Numbered from the stretch's first letter, positions 1 to 6,553 are shown. The stretch is DNA of 8,348 bases from Nocardioides sp. (GCA_021166815.1 JAJPEO010000282.1:1-8348), one strand, 5' to 3'. Translations and numbers: made by a program. The notes: generated by a model from the letters alone, not told the origin.

Positions 1-1248
1 GTGGTCATGGGCATCGAGACGTCCGCGACGCTCGGGTGCAACGTCACCGCGGGCCGGCCGACGTGCACGGCGGAGCAGATGCGCGCCGAGCTGCGCGAGA
101 TGCGCCGCCTCGGCGTCAGCCAGATGGAGCTGACCAACAAGTTCGACAACGCCTTCACCGGAGTGGCCGGTGACGCGGGCGCGACCGGCAACCTCACCAA
201 CCTCGGCAACTTCCTGTCCACGGGCTCGTTCCTGCGGATGAAGCAGTGCCCGACCTCGAACGCCCCCGGCCAGGAGGACAAGCTCCAGCAGCCGAACCTC
301 GGTGACGTGCTCGGCAAGAACGAGGTGCCCGCCCAGGACGCCATCTTCGGCGCGATCATGCAGCTGTTCGGCTCGACCGTGCAGCCGCTGCCGCTCTACC
401 CCGCCGGCCCGCACTGCAACCAGATGGGCCTGACCGAGATGGGCCGCGCGCTGCTCTCGGAGATGATCGACCAGCGCATCCTGTTCGACCCCGACCACAT
501 GAGCGTCGAGGGGCGCAACGCCGCGCTGGCGTTCATGGAGCGCCAGCAGGGCCGCGGCCGGCCCGTCGGCGTCATCTCCTCGCACTCGTGGTCCACGCCC
601 GACGCCTACCCCCGCATCTACCGCCTCGGCGGGTTCGTCGCTCCGTACGCCGGTGACTCGACCGGGTTCGTCGACAAGTGGCGCCAGCACGTGCGGTGGG
701 CCGACCGGCGCTACTACTTCGGGTTCGGGTTCGGGTCGGACATGAACGGCTTCGGCGCCCAGGGCGACCCGCGCGGCGCGGACGCGAGGAACCCCGTGAC
801 CTATCCGTTCACCAGCGTCGGCGGCGTCCGCGTCCAGCAGCAGCGCAGCGGCCGCCGGGTCTACGACGTCAACCGCGACGGGGTGGCCCACTACGGCCTC
901 TACCCCGACTGGGTGGAGGACGCCGCCCACGTCGCCGGCGCGGACGGCAGCGCCCTGCGCACCGACCTGGCCCGTGGCGCGGAGGCCTACCTCCAGACGT
1001 GGGAGCGGGCGTACGGCATCGCGCCCGACTCGTGCCGCAACCCCGGGGAGCGGCGTACGGTCCGGGCGTTCCGGCGGGCCGCTGGCAAGGGTCTGGGCAC
1101 CACGGCGCTGATGCGCCGCCTCGGCCAGCCGTGGCAGCGGCTGGGCCAGGAGTTCACCTACTGCGCGCGGACGGCCTCCCGGTCGAAGGTCCGGATGACC
1201 GTCACCCTGTCGCGCAGCGGGAAGGTGGTCGGCGTGCGCCGCGGGTAG
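1..1248 (+). CDS. Peptidase M19 (membrane dipeptidase)-like hydrolase, 5'-truncated by the window edge
   Basis: Partial gene: the frame is open from base 1 and the real start lies upstream, so the GTG at base 1 is probably an internal valine. Residue numbers count from base 1. Several segments match the M19 zinc dipeptidase/metal-dependent hydrolase pattern in order. G4-I5-E6 resembles the conserved 'GvE' whose Glu bridges the metals. LTEMGRALLSEMI followed by D163-P-D-H166-M-S resembles the family's 'LT..G...v.emn..g.l.D.SH.s'. VISSH195S resembles 'PvifSHS', and FGSD247MNGFG resembles 'GsDfDG'. The expected N-terminal H-x-D metal motif would be off-window. Six cysteines (one near residue 13, others in GRPTC, KQC, PHC, DSC and TYC contexts) suggest an exported, disulfide-bonded protein. 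The Arg/Lys-rich C-terminal ~70 residues do not look like M19. Fold assignment is moderately sure; substrate is unknown, and it may not be a dipeptidase at all. Confidence 0.7.
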   Translation: MVMGIETSATLGCNVTAGRPTCTAEQMRAELREMRRLGVSQMELTNKFDNAFTGVAGDAGATGNLTNLGNFLSTGSFLRMKQCPTSNAPGQEDKLQQPNLGDVLGKNEVPAQDAIFGAIMQLFGSTVQPLPLYPAGPHCNQMGLTEMGRALLSEMIDQRILFDPDHMSVEGRNAALAFMERQQGRGRPVGVISSHSWSTPDAYPRIYRLGGFVAPYAGDSTGFVDKWRQHVRWADRRYYFGFGFGSDMNGFGAQGDPRGADARNPVTYPFTSVGGVRVQQQRSGRRVYDVNRDGVAHYGLYPDWVEDAAHVAGADGSALRTDLARGAEAYLQTWERAYGIAPDSCRNPGERRTVRAFRRAAGKGLGTTALMRRLGQPWQRLGQEFTYCARTASRSKVRMTVTLSRSGKVVGVRRG

Positions 1249-1289
1249 GCCTGGCTCGCGGAATAGGATTCATGTCACCCCCGAACGGC

Positions 1290-1346
1290 CTGCCCACTCC
1301 GCGTCATGGGCAATAGGCTCCGGGCCAGTACGTCCACATACAGGAG
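1290..1346 (+). promoter_or_regulatory. Candidate promoter and ribosome binding site for the EtfD-like gene
   Basis: The 107-nt gap 1249-1355 separates the hydrolase from the Fe-S protein. TAGGCT at 1314-1319 fits the actinobacterial TANNNT -10 pattern, with a poor -35 (TGCCCA, 1291-1296) 17 nt upstream. A second TANNNT, TAGGAT, lies at 1264-1269. AGGAG at 1342-1346 sits 9 nt before the ATG at 1356 and is the best support for that start. No convincing terminator hairpin for the upstream gene is visible here. The ribosome binding site is credible; the promoter is a guess. Confidence 0.3.
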
Positions 1347-1355
1347 CTGTCCCTG

Positions 1356-4300
1356 ATGCAGATTGTCGCGATCGTCGTCTCGCTCGCCTTCACGGTGGTG
1401 GGCGTCACGCTCACCGCGCTCGCGGTGCGGCGCATGCTGGCCGTGATCCGGATGGGCCAGCCGGCGCTGGGCCGCACGGACGACCCCGCTGCCCGCCTGG
1501 TCACCATGCTCAAGGAGACCTTCGTCCACACGCGCATGCTGCAGTGGACCTGGGTCGGCGTGCTGCACTGGTTCGCGTTCGCGGCGTTCCTGTTCCTGTC
1601 CTCGGCGGTCGCGGCCGGCTTCGTCCAGCTGTTCGACCCGTACTTCGAGATCCCGGTCTTCGGCAAGTGGTACATCTACGGCTGGACCGCCGAGATCCTC
1701 GGCCTGCTCGGCACCCTCGGGATCATCCCGCTGATCATCTACCGCCTCACGCACCGTCCCCAGCAGCTCGGCCGCAAGAGCCGCTTCTTCGGGTCGACCA
1801 TGTGGCAGGCCTACTTCGTCGAGTTCATGGTGCTGCTCGAGAGCGCGGCGATCCTGTTCATCCGCGGTGCCGAGTACAAGCTCCACGACAGCACCGAGCT
1901 GCACTTCCCGCTGAGCCACGTCGTCTACGACCTGTTCTACCCCGCCAGCACCCAGGCGCTGGAGAACATCGTCTTCTTCGTGGCCATGGTCAAGGTCTCC
2001 TCGGCGATGCTGTGGCTGATCGTCATCTCCTCCAACCTGACGATGGGCATCGCGTGGCACCGCTTCACCGCGTGGTTCAACATCTTCTTCAAGCGTGAGT
2101 CCAGCGGCCGTACGGCCCTCGGCGCGATCAAGCCGCTCACCTCCGCGGGCAAGCCGGTCACCCTCGACGACATCGACGACCTCGACGAGGAGTCGGTGCT
2201 CGGCGTCGGCAAGGTCGAGGACTTCTCCTGGAAGGGCATCCTCGACTTCACCACCTGCACCGAGTGCGGCCGCTGCCAGAGCCAGTGCCCCGCGTGGAAC
2301 ACCGAGAAGCCGCTGTCGCCGAAGCTGATGATGATGGCCCTGCGCGAGCACGCGTACGCCAAGGCCCCGTACGTCAACGCCGGCGGCGAGGGCAGCGAAG
2401 CGGCCACTGCCCTGCTCGAGCGCGACCCTGCCGTCGCGGACGCGGCCGGCCGCCAGCTCGTCGGCACCCGCAGCGACGACGAGCAGTGGTTCTACAACCC
2501 CGAGGGCGGCGACTTCGTCATCGACGCCGACGCGCTGTGGTCCTGCACCTCGTGCGGCGCCTGCGTCCAGCAGTGCCCCGTCGACATCGAGCACGTCGAC
2601 CACTTCATGGACATGCGCCGCTACCAGGTGCTCGTGGAGGCCAACTTCCCGGCCGAGCTCAACCAGCTGTTCAAGGGTCTGGAGAACAAGGGCAACCCCT
2701 GGAACATGTCGCCCAACGCGCGCATGGACTGGGCCCAGGGCCTCGACTTCGACGTGCCCGTGGTCGGCGAGGACCTCGAGTCCCTCGAGTCGGTCGACTG
2801 GCTGTTCTGGGTGGGCTGCGCCGGCGCCTACGAGGACCGCGCCAAGAAGACCACCCGCGCGGTGGCCGAGCTGCTCAACATCGCCGGCGTCTCCTTCGGC
2901 GTCCTGGGCAACGGCGAGACCTGCACCGGCGACTCGGCTCGCCGCGCCGGCAACGAGTTCGTCTTCCAGGGCCTGGCCCAGCAGAACGTCGAGACGTTCA
3001 AGGAGTACAAGGTCAAGAAGGTCGTCTCGACCTGCGCCCACTGCTTCAACACGCTCAAGAACGAGTACAAGGAGTTCGGCATCGAGCTCGAGGTCGTGCA
3101 CCACACCCAGCTGCTCAACCGGCTGGTGCGCGAGGGCAAGCTCACGCCCGTCAAGGAAGGCGCCGGCGCGCAGAAGCGCTCCATCACCTACCACGACCCC
3201 TGCTACCTCGGTCGTCACAACCAGGTTTACTCGCCCCCGCGCGACCTGCTCCAGATCCTGCCGGGCGCGGAGTACGTCGAGATGGAGCGTCACTCCGAGA
3301 AGTCCTTCTGCTGCGGCGCCGGCGGCGCGCGTATGTGGATGGAGGAGACCATCGGCGAGCGGATCAACATGAACCGCACCAAGGAGGCCGTGGCCACCGG
3401 CGCCGACCAGATCGCCGTGGGCTGCCCGTTCTGCCGCGTGATGCTGGCCGACGGGCTCACCTCCGAGCAGGCCAACGGTGGCGCTCGCGAGGAGGTCGAG
3501 GTCCTCGACGTCGCCCAGATGCTGCTTGCGTCCGTCAAGGGCGAGCAGGCCACCAAGCTGGCGCCGGGCCAGGGCGCTGCGGCGGGTGCTGCCCCGGCAG
3601 CGACCCCTGCGGCTGCGGCCCCTGCGGCCAAGGCCGACGTCGCCACGAAGGCCGAGCCCGAGGCCGGCGACGTGACCCTCTCCGAGGACACCGTGGCCAA
3701 GCCGGCCGACGTCGGCGCGGGCGCCGGTGCCTCCGGCTCGCTGTTCGACGACAGCAGCTCGCTGTTCGACACCCCGGCTCCCACCGAGGCCAAGACCGCC
3801 GGCACCCCGGCGGAGGAGGCCGAGAAGGCGGAGGCCGCCAACAACGTCTCCGATGGCGGCGGCTCCCTCTTCGACATCCCGGCCAGCGGTGAGCAGGCCA
3901 CCGGATCGACCCCCGAGAAGGTGGCTGACGCACCGAAGGCGGAGGCTCCCAAGGCGGAGGCTCCGAAGACGGACCTGGGTGCGGGCGGCTCGCTGTTCGA
4001 CATCCCCGCCGAGGCACCGGCCCAGCCGGCGGCCAAGGCCGAGCCCACCCCTGCCGAGAAGCCGGCCCAGAAGCCGGCGGAGAAGCGCGCTGAGCCCAAG
4101 GCAGCCGAGAAGCCGGCCGCGGCACCTGCCCCGTCGATCGACCTGGGTGCCGGCGGCTCGCTGTTCGACATCGAGGCCCCGGCTGCGCCCGAGGCAGCGG
4201 CTGCCCCGGTCGAGGAGGCCCCTGCGGCCGAGGCTCCGGTGGCCGAGGAGGCGGCTCCCGTCGAAGAGGCCGCTCCCGTCGAGGAGGCGGCTCCCGTCGA

Positions 4301-4838
4301 GGAGTCAGCTCCACCTGCTGCCCCTGCTGCGGAGGCTGCCGCCCCGGCCGTCGCGTCGAGCGGTACGGCCTCCACGCCGGCCACCGACGTCGACATCAAC
4401 GCGCTGGGCTCGCTGTTCGACATCGCCGCCCCGGCCGTCGAGTCCGCGCCCGCGGCGACCCCCGCTGCCGCGGCCACGCCGGTCGTCGAGGAGCCTGCAG
4501 TCGAGGAGTCGACCGAGGAGCCCGTCGCCGAGCAGTCGGTGGAGGAGCCCGCAGCCGAGGAGCCGGCTGAACCGGTCGCCGAGACCCCGGCTGCCCCCAG
4601 CGGCGCCGAGGTCAGCCAGGCGGCTCAGGTCGTGGCCGGTCGCGACCCGGAGACGGTGCTCGACGCCAACGACGAGGAGCCTGCCACCGAGCCGGCCGCG
4701 GCGGAGGCGCCCGAGGAGCCGGCAGCCGAGGAGCCCCAGGCAGCGGCTCCGGCCGCCCCGGCTCCGTCGAGCGGCGCGACGCACACGCCCCGTACGGACG
4801 TGGACATCAACGCGGCGGACTCGCTGTTCGACCTCTGA
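1356..4838 (+). CDS. etfD: EtfD-like membrane Fe-S oxidoreductase (Rv0338c family) with long repetitive C-terminal tail
   Basis: Predicted to pass electrons from electron-transfer flavoprotein, reduced by acyl-CoA dehydrogenases, to menaquinone at the membrane, as proposed for M. tuberculosis EtfD (Rv0338c). Five hydrophobic segments (about residues 4-24, 67-90, 108-130, 150-170, 203-228) form a NarI-like anchor. Two 4Fe-4S motifs CxxCxxCxxxCP follow, at C301/C304/C307/C311 and C397/C400/C403/C407. Two HdrD/GlpC-type cysteine-rich domains come next: C488, C523 (in ETCTGD), C560 and C563; then C616, C652-C653 (FCCG), C690 and C693. No cofactor cysteine is obviously missing. The catalytic part ends near residue 725. 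The remaining ~435 residues are Ala/Pro/Glu-rich, probably disordered, and carry seven SLFD peptides, the last being the exact C-terminus. AGGAG 9 nt upstream and the membrane segment starting at residue 4 support the ATG. Family assignment is firm; the specific ETF partner is inferred from the homologue. Confidence 0.9.
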   Translation: MQIVAIVVSLAFTVVGVTLTALAVRRMLAVIRMGQPALGRTDDPAARLVTMLKETFVHTRMLQWTWVGVLHWFAFAAFLFLSSAVAAGFVQLFDPYFEIPVFGKWYIYGWTAEILGLLGTLGIIPLIIYRLTHRPQQLGRKSRFFGSTMWQAYFVEFMVLLESAAILFIRGAEYKLHDSTELHFPLSHVVYDLFYPASTQALENIVFFVAMVKVSSAMLWLIVISSNLTMGIAWHRFTAWFNIFFKRESSGRTALGAIKPLTSAGKPVTLDDIDDLDEESVLGVGKVEDFSWKGILDFTTCTECGRCQSQCPAWNTEKPLSPKLMMMALREHAYAKAPYVNAGGEGSEAATALLERDPAVADAAGRQLVGTRSDDEQWFYNPEGGDFVIDADALWSCTSCGACVQQCPVDIEHVDHFMDMRRYQVLVEANFPAELNQLFKGLENKGNPWNMSPNARMDWAQGLDFDVPVVGEDLESLESVDWLFWVGCAGAYEDRAKKTTRAVAELLNIAGVSFGVLGNGETCTGDSARRAGNEFVFQGLAQQNVETFKEYKVKKVVSTCAHCFNTLKNEYKEFGIELEVVHHTQLLNRLVREGKLTPVKEGAGAQKRSITYHDPCYLGRHNQVYSPPRDLLQILPGAEYVEMERHSEKSFCCGAGGARMWMEETIGERINMNRTKEAVATGADQIAVGCPFCRVMLADGLTSEQANGGAREEVEVLDVAQMLLASVKGEQATKLAPGQGAAAGAAPAATPAAAAPAAKADVATKAEPEAGDVTLSEDTVAKPADVGAGAGASGSLFDDSSSLFDTPAPTEAKTAGTPAEEAEKAEAANNVSDGGGSLFDIPASGEQATGSTPEKVADAPKAEAPKAEAPKTDLGAGGSLFDIPAEAPAQPAAKAEPTPAEKPAQKPAEKRAEPKAAEKPAAAPAPSIDLGAGGSLFDIEAPAAPEAAAAPVEEAPAAEAPVAEEAAPVEEAAPVEEAAPVEESAPPAAPAAEAAAPAVASSGTASTPATDVDINALGSLFDIAAPAVESAPAATPAAAATPVVEEPAVEESTEEPVAEQSVEEPAAEEPAEPVAETPAAPSGAEVSQAAQVVAGRDPETVLDANDEEPATEPAAAEAPEEPAAEEPQAAAPAAPAPSSGATHTPRTDVDINAADSLFDL
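3738..4838 (+). repeat. Seven-copy SLFD short-peptide array in the tail of the Fe-S protein
   Basis: The tetrapeptide S-L-F-D starts at residues 795, 802, 837, 879, 935, 1019 and 1156 of the Fe-S protein. The better copies extend to D-[LI]-[GN]-A-x-G-S-L-F-D-I (TDLGAGGSLFDI, IDLGAGGSLFDI, VDINALGSLFDI) and the last ends the protein as VDINAADSLFDL. A longer module beginning SSG, with TP-x-TDVDINA and then SLFD, occurs twice, at residues 1001-1022 and 1138-1159. The linkers are low-complexity Ala/Pro/Glu/Lys and differ from one another, while the motif stays fixed; that looks like selection on short binding peptides rather than simple repeat expansion. Function is not known to me. Confidence 0.85.
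4245..4310 (+). repeat. 18-bp tandem repeat encoding EEAAPV
   Basis: About 3.7 head-to-tail copies of an 18-bp unit (GAGGAG then GCGGCTCCCGTC) at 4245, 4263, 4281 and 4299. They differ by a few bases, mostly silent, such as GAAGAG and GCCGCT in the second copy. The repeat encodes the acidic Pro/Ala linker between the fifth and sixth SLFD peptides. Being in-frame, it could change copy number by slippage and alter linker length without breaking the protein. Confidence 0.85.
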
Positions 4839-4850
4839 CGCACCACGGCC

Positions 4851-4895
4851 ACGGCCCCGGAACTTCCACTCACTCGGGTGGAGATCCGGGGCCGT
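4851..4895 (+). terminator. Stem-loop terminator candidate after the EtfD-like gene
   Basis: Perfect 11-bp inverted repeat ACGGCCCCGGA (4851-4861) and TCCGGGGCCGT (4885-4895), starting 13 nt after the stop codon. The 23-nt loop holds a second 5-bp stem, TCCAC (4865-4869) with GTGGA (4878-4882). There is no downstream T-run, which is common for actinobacterial terminators. Position and stem strength support termination; it also separates this gene from the cassette that follows. Confidence 0.75.
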
Positions 4896-4923
4896 TGCCG
4901 TTGAGACAGCACGACGCCAGCGC

Positions 4924-4966
4924 GACATCATGTGACCCTTGACATGACATCATTATGATGTCACTG
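4924..4966 (+). promoter_or_regulatory. Palindromic operator overlapping a leaderless promoter of the HicB-like cassette
   Basis: TGACATCAT (4945-4953), one central T, and ATGATGTCA (4955-4963) form a perfect 19-bp palindrome. The half-site GACATCAT also occurs as a direct repeat at 4924-4931, 22 bp upstream of the copy at 4946. Inside the palindrome TATGAT (4954-4959) is a near-consensus -10, and a start 7 nt later falls on the GTG at 4966. No ribosome binding site precedes 4966, 4969 or 4975, which fits a leaderless transcript. GTGACC (4932-4937) is a possible -35 with a 16-nt spacer. A perfect TTGACA at 4939-4944 is too close to TATGAT to pair with it. A repressor on the palindrome would block the -10, and the ribbon-helix-helix protein encoded next is the obvious candidate. 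Confidence 0.65.
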
Positions 4967-5508
4967 TGATGCACATGGACATCACGCCGTACGTCGACCA
5001 CCTCCGCCGGGACCTCCGGGCCGCGGCCGAGGCCGGTGGTGACGAGCTGCGCCAGGCTGCCGAGCGGTTGTCGTACGCGCTCGACCCCAGCGCCCGCCTC
5101 GCCCTCATGGAGGCCATCTCCCAGGCCGCGGCCGAGCTCTCGGCCGAGCTGCCGTCCGGTGGCGTGGACGTACGCCTGGCCGGGCGCGACCTGGAGTTCG
5201 TGGTCGAGGCCGCCGCGGCCCCCGCGCCGCTGCCGCCCGCGCCTCCCACGCCCCCGGCCGCGGAGGAGGAGGGCGACTCCGCACGCATCACCCTGCGCAT
5301 CCCCGAGTCGGTCAAGGCCCGCGCCGAGGAGCGTGCGGCGGCCGCCGGCCAGAGCCTCAACACCTGGCTGGTCCAGGTGGTCCGGGCGGCGACGTCCGAG
5401 CACGCGATCAACGTGGACATCGACCTGAGCAGCATCCCCTTCGTCGGCTACGACCCCTTCGCGAGCCGCCGACAGGAGGGCAGGAAGCGGATGTCCGGCT
5501 GGGTCTGA
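4966..5508 (+). CDS. HicB-like ribbon-helix-helix protein, probable autoregulator
   Basis: 180 residues from the GTG at 4966; in-frame ATGs at 4969 and 4975 are alternatives, and I recall actinobacterial relatives starting near the Met-Asp-Ile of the 4975 start. The N-terminal half (about 9-62) is helical and Ala-rich, followed by a short strand (VDVRLAGRDLEFVVE) and a Pro/Ala linker (82-99). Residues 107-113 (RITLRIP) form the DNA-contacting strand of a ribbon-helix-helix fold. Two helices follow: ESVKARAEERAAAAG, then the LNTWLVQVVRAA segment typical of HicB/Arc-type proteins. A C-terminal extension rich in Arg ends GWV. Such proteins are often named HicB-family antitoxins, but no HicA toxin lies next to it. 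As first gene of the cassette it probably binds the upstream palindrome; DNA binding is family knowledge, the target is inference. Confidence 0.8.
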   Translation: MMHMDITPYVDHLRRDLRAAAEAGGDELRQAAERLSYALDPSARLALMEAISQAAAELSAELPSGGVDVRLAGRDLEFVVEAAAAPAPLPPAPPTPPAAEEEGDSARITLRIPESVKARAEERAAAAGQSLNTWLVQVVRAATSEHAINVDIDLSSIPFVGYDPFASRRQEGRKRMSGWV

Positions 5509-5588
5509 CCCCGGCCGACCCCGAGCACGCACCACAGCGGAGCAGCCGACCGGCTGGTCCGCGGGACGAACACACCCTGGAGACGACC

Positions 5589-6422
5589 ATGTCGGACACG
5601 ACCCTGCACCGCACGTTCGAGACACCCGGCCCCATCGACCTCTACGTCGAGAACGGCCGGGGCCACGTCGAGGTGACCGCCTCCGACACGACCACCACGC
5701 GCCTGGAGATCACCGGCGAGCGCGCCGAGGAGTTCACCGTCGAGTGGGAGGGCGAGCGCCTGTCCGTGCTCGCCCCGTCGCACCGCGGCGGCTTCCTCGG
5801 TCGCGAGCCCCGGGCGTCGGTCGTCGTCGAGGTCCCTCACGGCTCGCGCCTGGGCGTCAAGACCGGCAGCAGCGACGTCCGGACCCGCGGCGACCTCGCA
5901 GAGGTCTGGGCGCGTACGGGCTCCGGCGACGTCGTCGTGGCCGACCTGGCCGGTGAGGTCGACATCCAGACCGGTTCGGGGGCCGTCGACGTCGCCGCGT
6001 GCGCGAGCCTGCACGCCAAGACCGGCTCGGGCGACGTCCGTCTCGGCAGCGTGGTTGCGGCGGCGTTCGTCGCGACCGGCAGCGGTGACGTCGCCATCGG
6101 CGAGGCCAACGAGGAGGTCGCCATCAAGACCGGCTCGGGCGACGCCCAGGTCGACCGGCTCTCGGCCGACCTCGCCTTCACCACCGGCAGCGGCGACCTG
6201 CGCGTCCTCGAGGCACGCCGGGGCCGCATGACCCTCAAGACGGCGAGCGGCGACCTGCACCTCGGCGTCCCGGCCGGCACCCCCGTGTGGACCGACCTCA
6301 TGACCGTGTCCGGCCGCATCAGCTCGGACCTTCCTGCCACCGGCGAGCCCGCCGAGGGCCAGGACCACCTCGAGGTCCGGGGGCAGACCGCCTCCGGGTC
6401 GATCACCCTCCACGCCCGCTGA
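5589..6422 (+). CDS. DUF4097 family beta-strand repeat protein
   Basis: 277 residues with no signal peptide or membrane segment, so probably cytoplasmic. Residues 1-85 form a beta-rich lead-in (FETPGPIDLYVENGRGHVEV is typical of the family start). From residue 92 a unit close to K-T-G-S-G-D-V repeats about every 18 residues, expected to stack as rungs of a beta-solenoid. The family has no assigned enzymatic activity that I know of and no catalytic motif is visible. GGAGA at 5579-5583 sits 5 nt before the ATG. It lies 80 nt after the HicB-like gene on the same strand, and this pairing is familiar in actinobacteria, so co-transcription is likely. The small ORF at 6434 follows after 11 nt. A role in scaffolding or surface sensing is possible but unsupported here. 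Confidence 0.85.
   Translation: MSDTTLHRTFETPGPIDLYVENGRGHVEVTASDTTTTRLEITGERAEEFTVEWEGERLSVLAPSHRGGFLGREPRASVVVEVPHGSRLGVKTGSSDVRTRGDLAEVWARTGSGDVVVADLAGEVDIQTGSGAVDVAACASLHAKTGSGDVRLGSVVAAAFVATGSGDVAIGEANEEVAIKTGSGDAQVDRLSADLAFTTGSGDLRVLEARRGRMTLKTASGDLHLGVPAGTPVWTDLMTVSGRISSDLPATGEPAEGQDHLEVRGQTASGSITLHAR
5862..6410 (+). repeat. TGSGD repeats (~18-residue period) within the DUF4097 gene
   Basis: The Thr of each TGSGD-like motif falls at residues 92, 110, 128, 145, 163, 181, 199 and 218, spacings of 18, 18, 17, 18, 18, 18 and 19. Two looser copies (TVSGR at 239, TASGS at 267) end the protein. At DNA level the core recurs as ACCGGCTCGGGCGAC or ACCGGCAGCGGTGAC with silent changes, so the protein repeat is old rather than a recent DNA duplication. 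Confidence 0.85.
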
Positions 6423-6433
6423 GAGGAGGAGAC

Positions 6434-6553
6434 ATGTACACCAACCCCACCGAGATCGAGCTCATCGCCCGTCACCACATCGACCAGCGCCTGCGCCAGT
6501 CAGGCAGCCTGGTCAGGACCTCATCGCGACGCCGCGGCGCCAGTACCCCATGA
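6434..6553 (+). CDS. Small 39-residue ORF downstream of the DUF4097 gene
   Basis: The ATG lies 11 nt after the DUF4097 stop and is preceded by AGGAGG at 6424-6429, the strongest ribosome binding site on the plus strand here. The product starts MYTNPTEIELIARHHIDQR; a similar opening (Asn-Pro then a helix with E-x-I-A-R-x-H) is, from memory, seen at the start of small uncharacterised actinobacterial proteins. The rest is Ser/Arg-rich. The last 41 bp run antisense to the end of the siderophore-interacting protein gene, so the C-terminus may have been shaped or truncated by the convergent gene. No function can be assigned. The binding site, spacing and non-random N-terminus make it more likely real than not. 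Confidence 0.55.
   Translation: MYTNPTEIELIARHHIDQRLRQSGSLVRTSSRRRGASTP

Noticed and set aside
1275..3293. 672-codon open frame on the minus strand opposite the EtfD-like gene
   Set aside because: It is the mirror of a clearly conserved plus-strand gene with intact cysteine motifs. The translation is Val/Leu/Asp/Glu/Arg-rich without domains, as expected for antisense frames at this GC.
3290..4477. 395-codon minus-strand frame rich in Ala/Gly/Ser opposite the repetitive tail
   Set aside because: Its repeats are just the reverse complement of the Ala/Pro/Glu repeats. No ribosome binding site or domain supports it.
4939..4944. Perfect TTGACA as the -35 of the cassette promoter
   Set aside because: It is only 9 nt from TATGAT, and no TANNNT hexamer lies 16-20 nt downstream, so it cannot pair with a good -10. 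It may still matter for an unseen promoter arrangement.
4966..5508. HicAB toxin-antitoxin system
   Set aside because: Only the HicB-like part is present; neither neighbour resembles HicA (small, double-stranded-RNA-binding-like fold with a conserved His).
5543..5556. CAGCCG-AC-CGGCTG inverted repeat between the HicB-like and DUF4097 genes
   Set aside because: The 2-nt loop is too small for a stable hairpin, there is no T-run, and short palindromes like this are common at high GC.
5448..6413. 321-codon minus-strand frame opposite the DUF4097 gene
   Set aside because: Its apparent periodicity copies the TGSGD repeat of the real gene, and there is no recognisable domain.
6501..6540. CAGGC-A-GCCTG and CGCCGCGGCG palindromes at the end of SIP as a terminator
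   Set aside because: The loops are one base or none, one lies inside coding sequence, and there is no T-run; too weak to call.
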